DNA of 64,000 nucleotides from Salvator merianae (lineage: Eukaryota > Chordata > Lepidosauria > Squamata > Teiidae): the NCBI GenBank assembly GCA_003586115.2, contig QVOM02000042.1:79681740-79745739 (forward strand), read 5' to 3'. Made by a program: the position numbers and the translations under genes. A model generated the notes under the pieces. The model worked only from the letters and a program-made list of their open reading frames with translations, was not told the DNA's origin and did not search any database. Below, piece by piece: positions 22,171 through 31,353 of the stretch (within the stretch, counting starts at the first letter, position 1; each line of letters opens with the position of its first letter).

Positions 22171-22860
22171 ATTAATTTTAGGCTTTACATATCCTTTCAA
22201 AATTATATTCACTGACCCATCCTTCAATTCAGCTGCAAAACTTTTGTTGTCTTCCTATGTGCCTACAATGTACCACCCCCCATGTGGAAAAAAAGAACTG
22301 TTTGCATAAAACTGTCACTGGCGGGGAAAATAAAAAAAACAGGACACTGCACCCCTACCCCATATTAGTAAAATGTATATTTGTATACTTCTAAATAAAA
22401 CTTTACCATCCATTTATCTGCCCAAACTCCCATCATTAATCCTGCTGTACATATTCCACCTTAAACAGTCTACCTTAAACACTTTTCCTTAAATGGGAGT
22501 TAGGCCATCCTAGCCACATACTTTCACTCTTCATTATCTAATTATTATATACACATCTTTCACCCTCTGCCATCTTAGCTTCAATTTCCCCATTCGTAAC
22601 CCTCCCACTAAAATATAAAATATATTCCTTAAGTAATCAACTTTCAAAATAGATTAGTTAATAGATTAGTTAAGAACTCAATTCTTAACTAATCACTCAC
22701 AATGTAGCTCTTAACATTACTCAAGCAATCAGTTACTAATATGCAAGCATTTCTTGATTAATTGTTCATTTTATAGCTCTTAATTTTCAAACATTTATTA
22801 AAAGCAGCAGCAGCAAACAAAAGTAAAGAAAAAATAATGTTATGCCTTCTTAGCTAATTT

Positions 22861-23965
22861 AGCTGGAACCAGCCAATGTTGTCCCAAGCAACAGCCAGGG
22901 CCCAAATAGCCTGGCGTAGTTTCCATATCTCCTGAGAGAGCATAGCTGGTCCTGGACTGGAATTGTTGCAAGCCATGCATTGGAAGTAGTGGGTTTTAAT
23001 GGGGAAAAAGCTGTACCCAGGCAACGAGCTCTAAAGAGATGTTTATGCTAAGTCTTTCAAAATGGTAAACATGTACAGTGCCTTCTTAAAGAACCATCAC
23101 AAAAGGAGAAAAATACCTCCAGACAAGGTTCAAATCAATTCAGAACACCAGTTATATTAAAAGAGCAAAAAAGAGCTCAAAAACAGTAAAAAGACAAAAT
23201 GTCAACTTTTGCCAACTAACAGCAGACTGGGAGAGCTATCAAGGCGACAGAGAGCAAAGGATGGAGGTTTCCCTCCTGGCAGAGTTCTAAGCATGTGCAA
23301 GGGGTGAAATAAGCAAAAAAAAAAAAAAAAAGAATCTCCCTAGTAACAGCTTTTCATGAATGGGGAAAAGAGTGGATAGAAGGGGAAAGAGGGAAAAATC
23401 TGCCCTAAATCTTCCCTATTTTAATAAAAGGAGACTCTAGTTTGGTCAGAAGCAGATAGTTCTTGTACTCAGAGATGAAGCAGGGACTGGGAGTATGGAT
23501 TTTGCAGCCAATGAGGAAACTCTGAAGTCCACGCAGTTCTTCAAGCAGGATGGCTGAAATGTTCTTTTGGCTCTGTGCCTTAGTCAAGGCCTAGATTGGA
23601 GTTCAGGTAGCAAGACAAACGAAGAAGTAAGGCAAAGCAAGGCAGGGAACAGTTTTCAATCAGCAGCACAGCAGCAGGGCTTCAAGCAGCAGCAGCAAAG
23701 ATTGTAGGTGATGAGAAGGGTAAAGGCTTGTCTCTGTGTGCTCCTGATGTGCATTTTTATGCACATCTGGACTGGGAGTCATCTCTAGTTTTGGGTACTT
23801 CCCAGGGGAGGAAACCAAAAAGGCCGTGGTGAATGAAAGCCTATGGAATAGGCTTTGGTGGGAAAATGTAGAGGTCTCAGGGCTGATTACAGCTATCAAA
23901 ACATGATATGAACTGAACATTCTAAAATCATTGACAATGCAACAGTTGAGAGGGGCAGCTGCTTG
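22861..23965. other. Unassigned sequence right of L1-B
   Basis: Continuation of the unknown sequence seen at 17.6-18.3 kb on the other side of the L1. Contains an A17 tract (23,317-23,333) and a CAGCAG/AGCAGC-rich stretch (23,660-23,700). Frames 23,405-23,587 and 23,660-23,974 have no domain. Confidence 0.4.
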
Positions 23966-23969
23966 CATA

Positions 23970-24780
23970 GCCAAGGTCTAGGGTGTATTGGTGTGTCTTC
24001 ACTAGTATCCTACACATGTCCAGTGCTGATGCCTGGGTGTTCCATGATTGCTACACATGGTCTCCACCAAAACACCAACCACATCATAATTGCCAACATG
24101 GGTGTGATGCTCCTCAGTGCCATGTTGATTGTGAGTTCAATGACACATACAGATGCCAGTGGTGCTCAATGTGTCCATTTTCACACCAGACCCATGATAC
24201 ATTGCACAATATTGGGCATACAGGCACTGCTGGGTTTATGTTCATGTTGGCCATGAGAGACACACAACCACACAAATAATGATGGGGTAGCTCACCACAC
24301 ATATCTTGCTTATGGAATTATGGCAACATGGGATTTCAGTTGCTACTTGGTTCACATTAATGTTCCAAACATGGTCCTACCTTGTCACAGGGTTATTGTA
24401 TTGTCCACTACTGCAAGCCTAACCAAGGAATGTGCATGTTTCTTATGCAATCCATGTAGGCATTGCTGCTGTTGGTGGACAGATCTCCCAGCACATTGTC
24501 AGAGCTTCACTATTGCTCTATTCCAGCTTGGCTCTGGTCCTGAGGTGGGTGACCTGCAAATGCCTCCATGACTTCATGAAATGGGACCCTCAAGTGCTTA
24601 AATTTAGTTCTGCACTGCTGAGATATTCTTCTGAGCCCTGCTGTCCTGAGCTCTCCAGAGGCCTGCATGAACAGGGCCTTTCCTTCTGGGTCTTTGGCAT
24701 ACCTGATGATATAGAGAAGCACAATTGTCTCCCTCTCTGACCATGAAATAACCCTGGTGTTGGCCTTTGCCACTCATGAT
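23970..24780 (-). mobile_element. Relic of a Harbinger element carrying a Myb/SANT-like gene
   Basis: The only readable part is a Myb/SANT-like frame at 24,510-24,773, related to the second Myb gene of the neighbouring Harbinger. The rest is CpG-poor (TG/CA-rich), as expected of an old methylated transposon. No terminal repeats are found. Left and right limits are guesses; a TTAGCATGCTCTGGCC at 24,780 recalls the subterminal TTAGCATGCTTCAGGCC of the MITE at 14.6 kb. Confidence 0.5.
24510..24773 (-). pseudogene. Myb/SANT-like DNA-binding protein (Harbinger accessory), relic
   Basis: An 87-codon frame starting MAKANTRVISWSERETIVLL and ending in QCRTKFKHLRVPFHEVMEAF. It has the tryptophan-acid-RE opening of helix 1 and the QCR.K.K.LR recognition-helix motif of the Myb/SANT-like (trihelix) domain. 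In Harbinger elements such a protein binds the transposon ends and brings the transposase to the nucleus. It shares W[ST][ED]RE and QCRTKFK..RV with the frame at 26,455-26,889. It may be a first exon or a truncated copy. A host gene co-opted from a transposon is possible but nothing here supports it. Confidence 0.65.
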
Positions 24781-24977
24781 TAGCATGCTCTGGCCTTTTT
24801 GAAGTAACTGTAAGGGCAGAAATTCATGCAGGGGAGGGGAGTGTGCCTTTGCAGCCTTCGTTTGGTCTCAGTAGTGGCCAAACAGCCAATAAACTCCACC
24901 TTTGCATTGCCCTAGGTGACACGTTTTCACTACGACAGGGAACAGACCTATACCCTCACCTCTACATTAAAGTCGAA

Positions 24978-25400
24978 GGCCCTGTTCGCACTCCTGCGGT
25001 AGACCGTTCTTAAGCGCTCGCTGGAACGGAGGCTTCGCACTGCCGCGGGCGCGTGCCTCTCCTGAACCGAACCCATCTTCTCCCGATTCGTAACTAATGT
25101 TGGGTAAGGCAAGACAAGTAATTACCTGTCTTGATTCCGACCTGTGCGATGGAGCGAAGATCGGGTTAGGTGCTTTCGCACTCCCCTCATCTCGCGGTTC
25201 CCTTCCGTCACTCTGACGTCGGCGGATGTGGTCAGTTGCCACATGCGCCGTTCCTCGGTACGAAGACGCCCACCGACTTCGTACCGTACTTCGTAAGCAG
25301 AGGCGCCCGCTTGCGAAGCAGCACACTCCGCCGCTCCGCTGCGGACCCGAAGGGACGCTGGTTCCAGATTGCGAAGACACCGACGGGGGTTCCTTTAGCA
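24978..25400 (+). promoter_or_regulatory. CpG-rich left terminus and putative Myb A promoter
   Basis: Dense CpG sequence between the TIR and the first Myb gene. Sub-repeats such as ACTTCGTA and TTCGCACT recur here and in the right terminus. Most of it (to 25,297) is preserved in the MITE, which suggests it holds the transposase/Myb binding sites needed in cis. No TATA box is evident. Confidence 0.5.
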
Positions 25401-26215
25401 ATGAGCTCGCAGAGCAGCTCCACTGTGACAGGCAACAAGGGAGAGACGAAGAGTGCCAGACTGGGGTCCCTCAGGAACTGTTGCCTTCATACAGATATGG
25501 GGCGCAGAGCACCATCAGGAAGCCCTCGCCAGCTGCCGAAGAAACAGGTCAGTGTTTGCAGAGATTTCAGAGGAGATGGCAAAGAAGGGCTTCCACAGAA
25601 GCATAGAAGAATGCCAGTTCAAGGCACGGAAGCTGCGGCTGGCATACAACAATGAAAAAACCCACAACTGCACCAGTGGGGATGCACCATCCTCCTTCCC
25701 CTACTTGCAACTGATGGATGTGTTCATGCATGGAAGGAGCTCCTCAGCACCACCTCATGTTGCAGAGAGCCTCATGCTGCGTCCAGCAACGGCAGCACAG
25801 ACAGAGAGGAGGAGGTCTGCTTTCGATCAGCCCTCATCAGGCATTCCCTCAGGTAACTTGCTAATGTTCCACACAACACTAACACTGGCAGAAAAACCAA
25901 GGGAGGGGAGTGCAGTGTTCCAACGGTGGACAGAGAGAGGGGGGGCAGGTAACATGGGTGCTACAAGGGTCCCGGACGTGCAGAGTAGGTTCCTGCTGTG
26001 CCAACAAAGATGGGAGCGCAGCCCTACTGTCCCTTAGGAATGCAGGAGGCCATTCGCTCATTGGCATGAGTGTATTGGAGACAGTTACGCAAGTGGGAAA
26101 AAACCTGCAGGTGCTGGCTGATTGGCAACACAAACAAAGCAGCTGTGAAAGGCAGAGTGCCGCAAAGCTAGCTTCCCATGGCCACTATCAGCGTGTTTTG
26201 AAACCATGGCCTTGA
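25401..26215 (+). pseudogene. Myb A: Myb/SANT-like DNA-binding protein of the Harbinger, frameshifted
   Basis: ATG at 25,401 (MSSQSSSTVTGNKGETK) leads into the Myb/SANT-like domain only after a one-base shift near 25,455; the domain frame reads TVAFIQIWGAEHHQEAL, RNRSVFAEISEEMAKKGF and SIEECQFKARKLRLAYN, a complete trihelix-type domain of about 85 residues. A good splice donor CAG/GTAACT follows at 25,852, and TTAG/G at 26,037 is a matching acceptor: the spliced frame continues MQEAIRSLA, then after another one-base shift MSVLETVTQVGKNLQVLADW. Two frameshifts make this copy dead. Expected role: bind transposon ends and import the transposase. Confidence 0.75.
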
Positions 26216-26454
26216 GCAGCTGAAGCGTGCGCTCATGCAGCCCAGCTCCTGCTTTGATGGATGGTCAGCCTTGGAACTTCCCACAGGCCAAGCAGGGGTG
26301 GCGACTTCACCAGTGAGCTGTTGCAATTCTGCAGGGCAAGCCACCTATTATCCTGGATGCTGCATACATAGGAGGGAAGGCAATCACAGCAAGTAGCACG
26401 TACGGCCTCCCTGCTGACTCCGTCACATGTCTGGAGGCGTGTGCATGCATTGAA

Positions 26455-26889
26455 TCAGTGGAACAGGTGCAAGGGATTAGCACTGGCCATGATGCTGCTC
26501 AAAGGCGGGATGTCTGTGGAAAGCCACGCAAGGCATTGCATGGCAAGACATAGCAGTGGGCAGCTCACAAAAATGCCGCCCTGGCACGGGAGGCCGGCCA
26601 GCGTCCCTCCACAGCTGGCGCATGGCCATGTACCAGCTGGGCCACGCATCCTCGGGTGGGCATAGTATGCCACGCGGACCTTCTTGAACTTGGTCCTGCA
26701 TTGCAGGGCATTTCTACTGTAGCCCTTTCTGGCCAGATAGCGGGCCACCCGCAGGAAGAAGAACTCATTCCAGAGCATACCTGAGCACATGAGCCTGGCC
26801 AGGGGCCCATTGCTGCAGACAAGGCCCTGCAGCAGCAACTCCACCTCCCTGTCTGTCCATGGGACGCCTCTGGAGGGAACATCAGCCAT
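26455..26889 (-). CDS. Myb B: second Myb/SANT-like protein of the Harbinger
   Basis: A 144-codon open frame starting MADVPSRGVPWTDREVELLLQ, with SRNALQCRTKFKKVRVAYY as recognition helix: a Myb/SANT-like domain in residues about 8-80. The rest (PRMRGPAGTWPCASCGG onward) is not recognised and may run past a splice site. It lies convergent to Myb A and on the same strand as the transposase, and begins next to its own CpG-rich block. It is only weakly similar to Myb A but shares WS/TxRE and QCRTKFK with the relic at 24,510-24,773. Harbingers are usually described with one Myb-like gene, so a second one is notable. Confidence 0.7.
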   Translation of the reverse strand: MADVPSRGVPWTDREVELLLQGLVCSNGPLARLMCSGMLWNEFFFLRVARYLARKGYSRNALQCRTKFKKVRVAYYAHPRMRGPAGTWPCASCGGTLAGLPCQGGIFVSCPLLCLAMQCLAWLSTDIPPLSSIMASANPLHLFH

Positions 26890-27235
26890 TTCACGTTCCG
26901 GGGCTCGTTGGTGCTGCTCCTACTCCCCAAAGGCTGGAGGTGCAACGGGAAGGGGGCGGTGGCCAGGGGAGGAAGGGGAGGGCTTTGGAGCGGCACTTGG
27001 GTGCATACTGCGGCGACTCGCTACGAAGAACGTGGCGTGCGCCGTGGAAGGGCCAACCCGCGTGCTCTACTGGCTACGGAGCGTTTACGCACGGAGCAAA
27101 GCCGCCGCCGGGGAGCGGCGCTGGGCGGGGGCGGAAGGCGGCGCAGAGCGAAGCTGCCACTGGGGAGAGGCACTGGGCAGGGGCAAAAGGCGGTGCAGAG
27201 CGAAGCCGCCAGTGGCTTCCCCGCCTATGGTTCAT
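26890..27235 (-). promoter_or_regulatory. Internal CpG-rich block upstream of Myb B
   Basis: GC- and CpG-dense stretch directly 5' of the Myb B start, unlike the CpG-poor DNA on either side (26,050-26,400 and 27,240-28,600). It contains a tandem 52 bp duplication (27,110-27,161 and 27,162-27,213). A promoter role is inferred from position and composition only. Confidence 0.45.
27110..27213. repeat. Tandem 52 bp GC-rich duplication
   Basis: Two adjacent units beginning GGGGAGCGGCGCTGGGC and GGGGAGAGGCACTGGGC, each ending in GCAGAGCGAAGC.GCCA.T. Differences are mostly transitions at CpG in the second unit. A partial third unit (GAGCAAAGCCGCCGCC) precedes them. Confidence 0.8.
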
Positions 27236-27239
27236 GTGC

Positions 27240-28603
27240 TAGCCCTTTGGCTTGCCATGGTCATGCCGCCAGATGATACTGCCCCCGCCCCAGCTGGAAA
27301 CATGTGTCTAGAGGAGGTTGCTGACTGGCCATTGCCATGTGCTTAGCCAACCACTAGCTTCACCACACATTGGGACATCCCTTCCAATGCTGCCATGGGG
27401 ATGTGGTGAGGGGTGTGTCTGTGACCTCAGCCCACCCCCACCCCCCCGACCAGCACATGCGAATCATGTGCTATCTTCCCTGAAATGCTAGGATGTCCAC
27501 GGGCTGGAACAACCATGCACTTAACCATTGATGGTGGCTGCGATGCCCACCGCTCACCAAGATCACTCTACATGGTAGCTCCAATGCTCATTGGTGTGGC
27601 AGCAGTCCCTGCCAGGTGAGTGACAATGGTTTAACAGAGCTGTCTGGCCCACGCTGTGCATTGCCAACCTCCATTCCCGATTCGTGTTTTGCCATTGCCA
27701 CGCTGGATGTCCAATCATGCATAGCCCCTAGCTGGCCTGCACGTCACCCATTGCACATGGCAGCAGGCGTACGCCCCATTGTGAATACATTTCCTATGGC
27801 TGTATGGTCAGCAAATGGCATTGCCTGTCGTATTGTGTCGTGGCCTTGTGCCACGTGTCCCACCCGGCCTCTGCGGCTACTGCCAGTTGCTTGCTGATCA
27901 TCCTGCCATTCCTCCGAGGACAGTGTTGTACTGTGTGGAGTGCACATCCATGGTGTACGGCAACATGAGGCTCAGTGTGTACAAGTATGTGCACGACGCA
28001 GAATTGCCCTGCCAGCAGCAGTGAACTATTGGTCTCCCAGGATGTCCATGCTGTTAGGAGGGATACAGAGTCACGAATGAGGACATTGCTTCGGCCAGCA
28101 TATGTTTATTGTTAGCTACACGTGAGCTCCCATGGGGGACTTCTGCAAGCCAGAAAAGCTATCAAAAGACATATTTTGGATTGATGGCTCTGAGTTAGTT
28201 GTTCAATGCTCGGAATGTCCCCACTACCCATCCCTTCTCATCCGTAAGCTTCCTGGTTATGCTTCCCACTCCAACCCAATGCAGGTCCACTCCTTGCATC
28301 AGCTGTGGCCTTATGCAATCTGTGTGATTAAACATTACCATACGAAGAAGTGGATACATTTCTAAATGGCTTTGTCTACCTACTGGGCTACAGTATGGAC
28401 TCATACATTTGGAGGCACCTAAACCGAACCTGCCACCCTTCTTCTGCAATGCCATAGAGCACTGCCACCCATACCCTATGGCCAGGTGTATTGATGGGCT
28501 ATTTCAGGTTTCCTTTGTGTTGGTTGTCACAGCTACGAATGGCCACATGGCTCACTACCTGCAGACAGCATTCATACAGTAATAGCTGCATTTCTCAGGG
28601 GCT
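27240..28603. other. Harbinger interior: transposase 3' UTR and CpG-poor spacer
   Basis: No gene recognised. A minus-strand AATAAA (28,104-28,109 region) about 500 bases past the ancestral stop could be the transposase polyadenylation signal. Frames 27,616-27,897, 28,195-28,455 and others have no domain. Confidence 0.5.
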
Positions 28604-28768
28604 CTACAACCCGCTCTGCCTCCCCTGCCCTACCCTCCGCATCTGCCACAGGTACTTTGTGATTGCAGAGCGTACCGCCTTGCCATCTGTGATCCTGCGT
28701 GCATCACTATCTGCAGCAGTGAGCTCTGCAGCCGTGATGTGCAGCGGAGGGCACTCCGGTGGCAGCCA

Positions 28769-30383
28769 CTATGGATCACGGAGTTCACATAGGTTGTGCA
28801 GGACTACACATGCAGACACTATCGGTATTATGTTTTCCTCTGTGACCTGCAGAGGCCCAATGAGACAACGCCAGCGCTGCTTCAGACGGCCAAAGGCACA
28901 CTCCACAACGATATGTGCACGTGCCAGGCAGCTATTGTAATGGGCTTGCATTGCATTCACTTGACCAGCATATGCTTTCAATAGCAATTTACGCATGGGA
29001 TATGCTGCATCTGCCACTATGACGGGAGGTACCATAGTACCATACAAGGTATAGTTTGGTTGCCCAGGGAATAGGGTTCCGTTGTCCATCCCACGGCATA
29101 GTGCACTGTTACAGAACACATGAGCATCATGCGCACGTCCTGTCCATCCGATCAGCACATCCACGAAGACGCCTTGATGGTCGCAAGTGCCCTGGAGGAT
29201 GATTGACCGTGACTGCTTCCAATTCACATGCTCGGCAGACCTGGCACGGGCGGCACAGATTGGGATGTGTGTGCCATCGATGGCTCCGATGCAGAATGGG
29301 AAGCCGAGCTGGGTGAAGCCGCACATTGTCTGTGGAGTTGACAAGGACATCCATGTTGGCAACTGCACCTTTGGCTCCTGGACACCTCCCACATTGCATA
29401 GCCACCCCTACCATGCACAGAGGCCCACGTTCCACTACAGGAACTGCCACATGAGCCAGGTGTCTGGCCACATATCCTGTGCCTATTGGTTTCCTGCATT
29501 GGCCAATGTGGTCCAATGCTGTGACGTGGCTTGCAACATGCCTTTATGCTCTGTGCCATCATGCGATGTGCATTGGCATCCAATGCATTACTCTCGCCTC
29601 CCCAGTGACATATCTGCTCTTTGCCACATTGCACACACCCACAGGCTGCTGTTCCTTGGGATTTCATGAGGGTGGGTGGGCTACAGTAATGCCATGTGAT
29701 GCCCCCTACTGCTCTCATGCATGTGCTCTACTCACAGCATTGATGTCCCTGAAGTTGACCAGCCACTTTAGGAGACGCTCTTCGATTGCCAGGCATACGC
29801 TGATGACGTTCTCTGCCACGGAGGAGATCCCGAGACCGAACTGCTCTGACACGGCACGGTAGCTGCAGCCATTGGCCAACCACCAGATGGTGGTGGTGAC
29901 CTTCTTCTGTACTGGGATCACTTGCCTCATCTGTGACTCCTGCTTCTCGAGATATGGTGACAATGCATTCACCAGGTAGTAGAATGTTGCCCGGGTCATG
30001 CAGAAGTGCCTCACCCACTGCTCATCCTGCCACATTCCCAGGGCAAACTCTTCCCACCATTCACTGGTTCTGGGATATGCCCAGTAACAATGTGTACGGC
30101 GGGTTGCCAGTGCGATGAGCATGGGCAATGGTGACAGTGTGTGTAGCATGGCAAGCCTTAGCATTGGTGACAGTAGGCAGGAGCCTGTGGCAGCACATAT
30201 GGTGAAGGTTGCCGAGAGCCATATGACGTATGGATGGGGTGGGGGCTCTGGCATGTCCTCGTTGTCTCCTGCCTCCTCTGATGGTGGCCGGGGTTGCCCT
30301 CTGTTCACAGTCATGATCGACCCCTCTGCCCCTTCTGTGTCGTGCTCTTCCATTGCTGGCTGCCTTGGGTGGCTGTCAGACAT
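28769..30383 (-). CDS. HARBI1-type DDE transposase, two exons
   Basis: Exon 1 30,383-29,736 (216 aa) ends at AATGCT/GTGAGT; exon 2 29,329-28,769 follows CTCCACAG. Joined, it gives 402 aa. Residues about 160-200 form the helix-turn-helix region (KKVTTTIWWLANGCSYRAVS). Exon 2 holds the DDE core: GAIDGTHIPI (D234), VIVADAAYP (D323) and VVECAFGRLKQRW (E359), with 35 residues between the last two, as in PIF/Harbinger nucleases. The stop TAG at 28,771-28,769 is premature: the second Harbinger has CAG there, and after it this copy stays homologous in frame (TDGKAVRSAITKYLW) to a stop at 28,604. The last roughly 54 residues are therefore cut off by one C-to-T change. It excises and inserts the element, normally with a Myb partner. 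Confidence 0.9.
29330..29735 (-). other. Intron of the Harbinger transposase
   Basis: 406 bases with GT (29,735-29,734) and AG (29,331-29,330) borders on the minus strand. The second Harbinger has an intron at exactly the same codon (DINA / TM.GF), 421 bases long. Two diverged copies agreeing on the position is strong support. Confidence 0.85.
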
Positions 30384-30790
30384 CTGTGCGCTGTTATGGG
30401 TACGGTACGTTGCTGCTTCGAAAGTAGGCGGCCTGGTCTTCGTAAGTGAGCACGAAATTGCGACCGGTTTTCACCATCTTCGTAATGGCTTCGTAATCCG
30501 GCTCCTTCCGTGTATCGCTGAATGCGAAGTAGGCTACGAAACTTCGGACCGTCGCCGCGGAAATGACGGACCACTCCGCCAATGGCGAGCATCGGAGGGA
30601 GGGACGTCCGGCTGCCGGTGAAGGTGCGGAAACGAACCTGGCGATGAAGCGTTCGCACCGACGCGGCAGCCGGCTACCTTCAGGTACGTTTTAACGCAAA
30701 CAAGTGCGAATGTGAGGAACCTCTCCTCATCTGCACTGGCCTGAAGCTTGCTAATTAGAACGGAGTGAAACGGTAAGTGCGAAAATGCCC
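30384..30790 (-). promoter_or_regulatory. CpG-rich right terminus and putative transposase promoter
   Basis: CpG-dense sequence between the transposase start and the right TIR. The part from 30,438 onward is retained in the MITE at 14.6 kb. It includes subterminal CTAATTAGAACG. No TATA box is evident. Confidence 0.5.
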
Positions 30791-30894
30791 ATCGGCATCA
30801 CACTGTTCATGCCACAGAATGCAAACCAATGCTTTCAACTTCATGTAGAATGTGAACGTAAAGTTATCCTCTGTCCCTGTAGTCATGTTAAGAA

Positions 30895-30985
30895 CAATGG
30901 TCTGAGAAACAGAATGCTGGACTAGATGGACCATGACCTGATCCAGCAAGGCTCCTCTTGTGTTCTTATGAAGCAAAGCAGAGTC
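30895..30985 (+). repeat. LINE-tail repeat ending in TTCTTATG
   Basis: AATGCTGGACTAGATGGACC, TGATCCAGCAAGGCTCCTCT and TGTTCTTATG form a consensus block that recurs at 39,440-39,575, 42,890-42,990, about 45,485-45,530, 51,738-51,830 (minus) and 60,558-60,630 (minus). The final TTCTTATG octamers resemble the octamer ends of CR1-type LINEs. Confidence 0.65.
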
Positions 30986-31353
30986 AGGGCTGCAAAATTG
31001 CTTTGACTTGAGGTAGCACTCCAAGAGGCAAGCAGCAAGTGGAACAGAGCAGATTTTGCAGTAGCACAGTAGCAGTTGTGGATGACAGAAGCATGGACTG
31101 TGGATGCAGTGGGGTGATGGAAACTGTACCATATGCTTTTTGCCAGCCAGACAATTGTGTTTTTTTCTTCTTAGCCTATATACACAGAAGGAGTGATGTC
31201 TCCTGACAACAGATTGTCATCCTTAGTGCTTAATCCAATCAAGGTTGGGACACATTCCCAACTAAATTTAATTACTGTAGGCTGGCATTCCTGGTGGCTA
31301 TTTTCCAGATGTTAAGCAAGAAATGCTACTTGACAAAGGATTAGTCTGAGAGG
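30986..31353. other. Unassigned
   Basis: No gene or named repeat seen between the LINE-tail repeat and the LTR. Confidence 0.4.

Larger units (their letters stand above)
18334..22860 (-). mobile_element. L1-type LINE (L1-B), antisense, 5'-truncated
   Basis: Minus-strand L1 with an A-rich 3' end at 18,334-18,460, the ORF2 C-terminus at 18,566-19,339, RT at 19,994-20,952 and endonuclease at 21,569-22,170. The sequence MSINVNGLGS-type opening of ORF2 can be read near 22,170. About 700 bases upstream of ORF2 remain. Flanks suggest an imperfect duplication (ACCCAACCAATGTT at about 18,320 and ACCAGCCAATGTT at about 22,868). AT-rich throughout, with several frameshifts. Confidence 0.85.
24978..30790 (-). 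mobile_element. Autonomous-type PIF/Harbinger transposon with three genes
   Basis: 5.8 kb element. The left end GGCCCTGTTCGCACT (24,978) and the right end, inverted GGGCATTTTCGCACTTACC (30,790), are imperfect terminal inverted repeats sharing the TTCGCACT core. Inside are a plus-strand Myb/SANT gene (25,401-26,215), a minus-strand Myb/SANT gene (26,889-26,455) and a minus-strand two-exon transposase (30,383-28,769). Each gene begins at a CpG-rich block. The termini reappear fused in the MITE at 14.6 kb. The 3 bp target duplication expected for the family is not evident (GAA left, ATC right). A well-preserved but not fully intact copy. Confidence 0.88.

Noticed and set aside
25170..25606. Extra frames over the Myb A gene (161 and 126 codons)
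   Set aside because: They are shifted-frame shadows in GC-rich sequence; only the pieces carrying MSSQSSS and the FIQIWG domain look like family protein.
28769..30383. The domesticated host gene HARBI1
   Set aside because: The transposase lies between terminal inverted repeats with transposon Myb genes and has a nonsense change; this is a transposon, not the host orthologue.
24975..30793. Target duplication of the large Harbinger
   Set aside because: GAA on the left and ATC on the right differ; either ends are slightly misplaced or the flank mutated. Not claimed.
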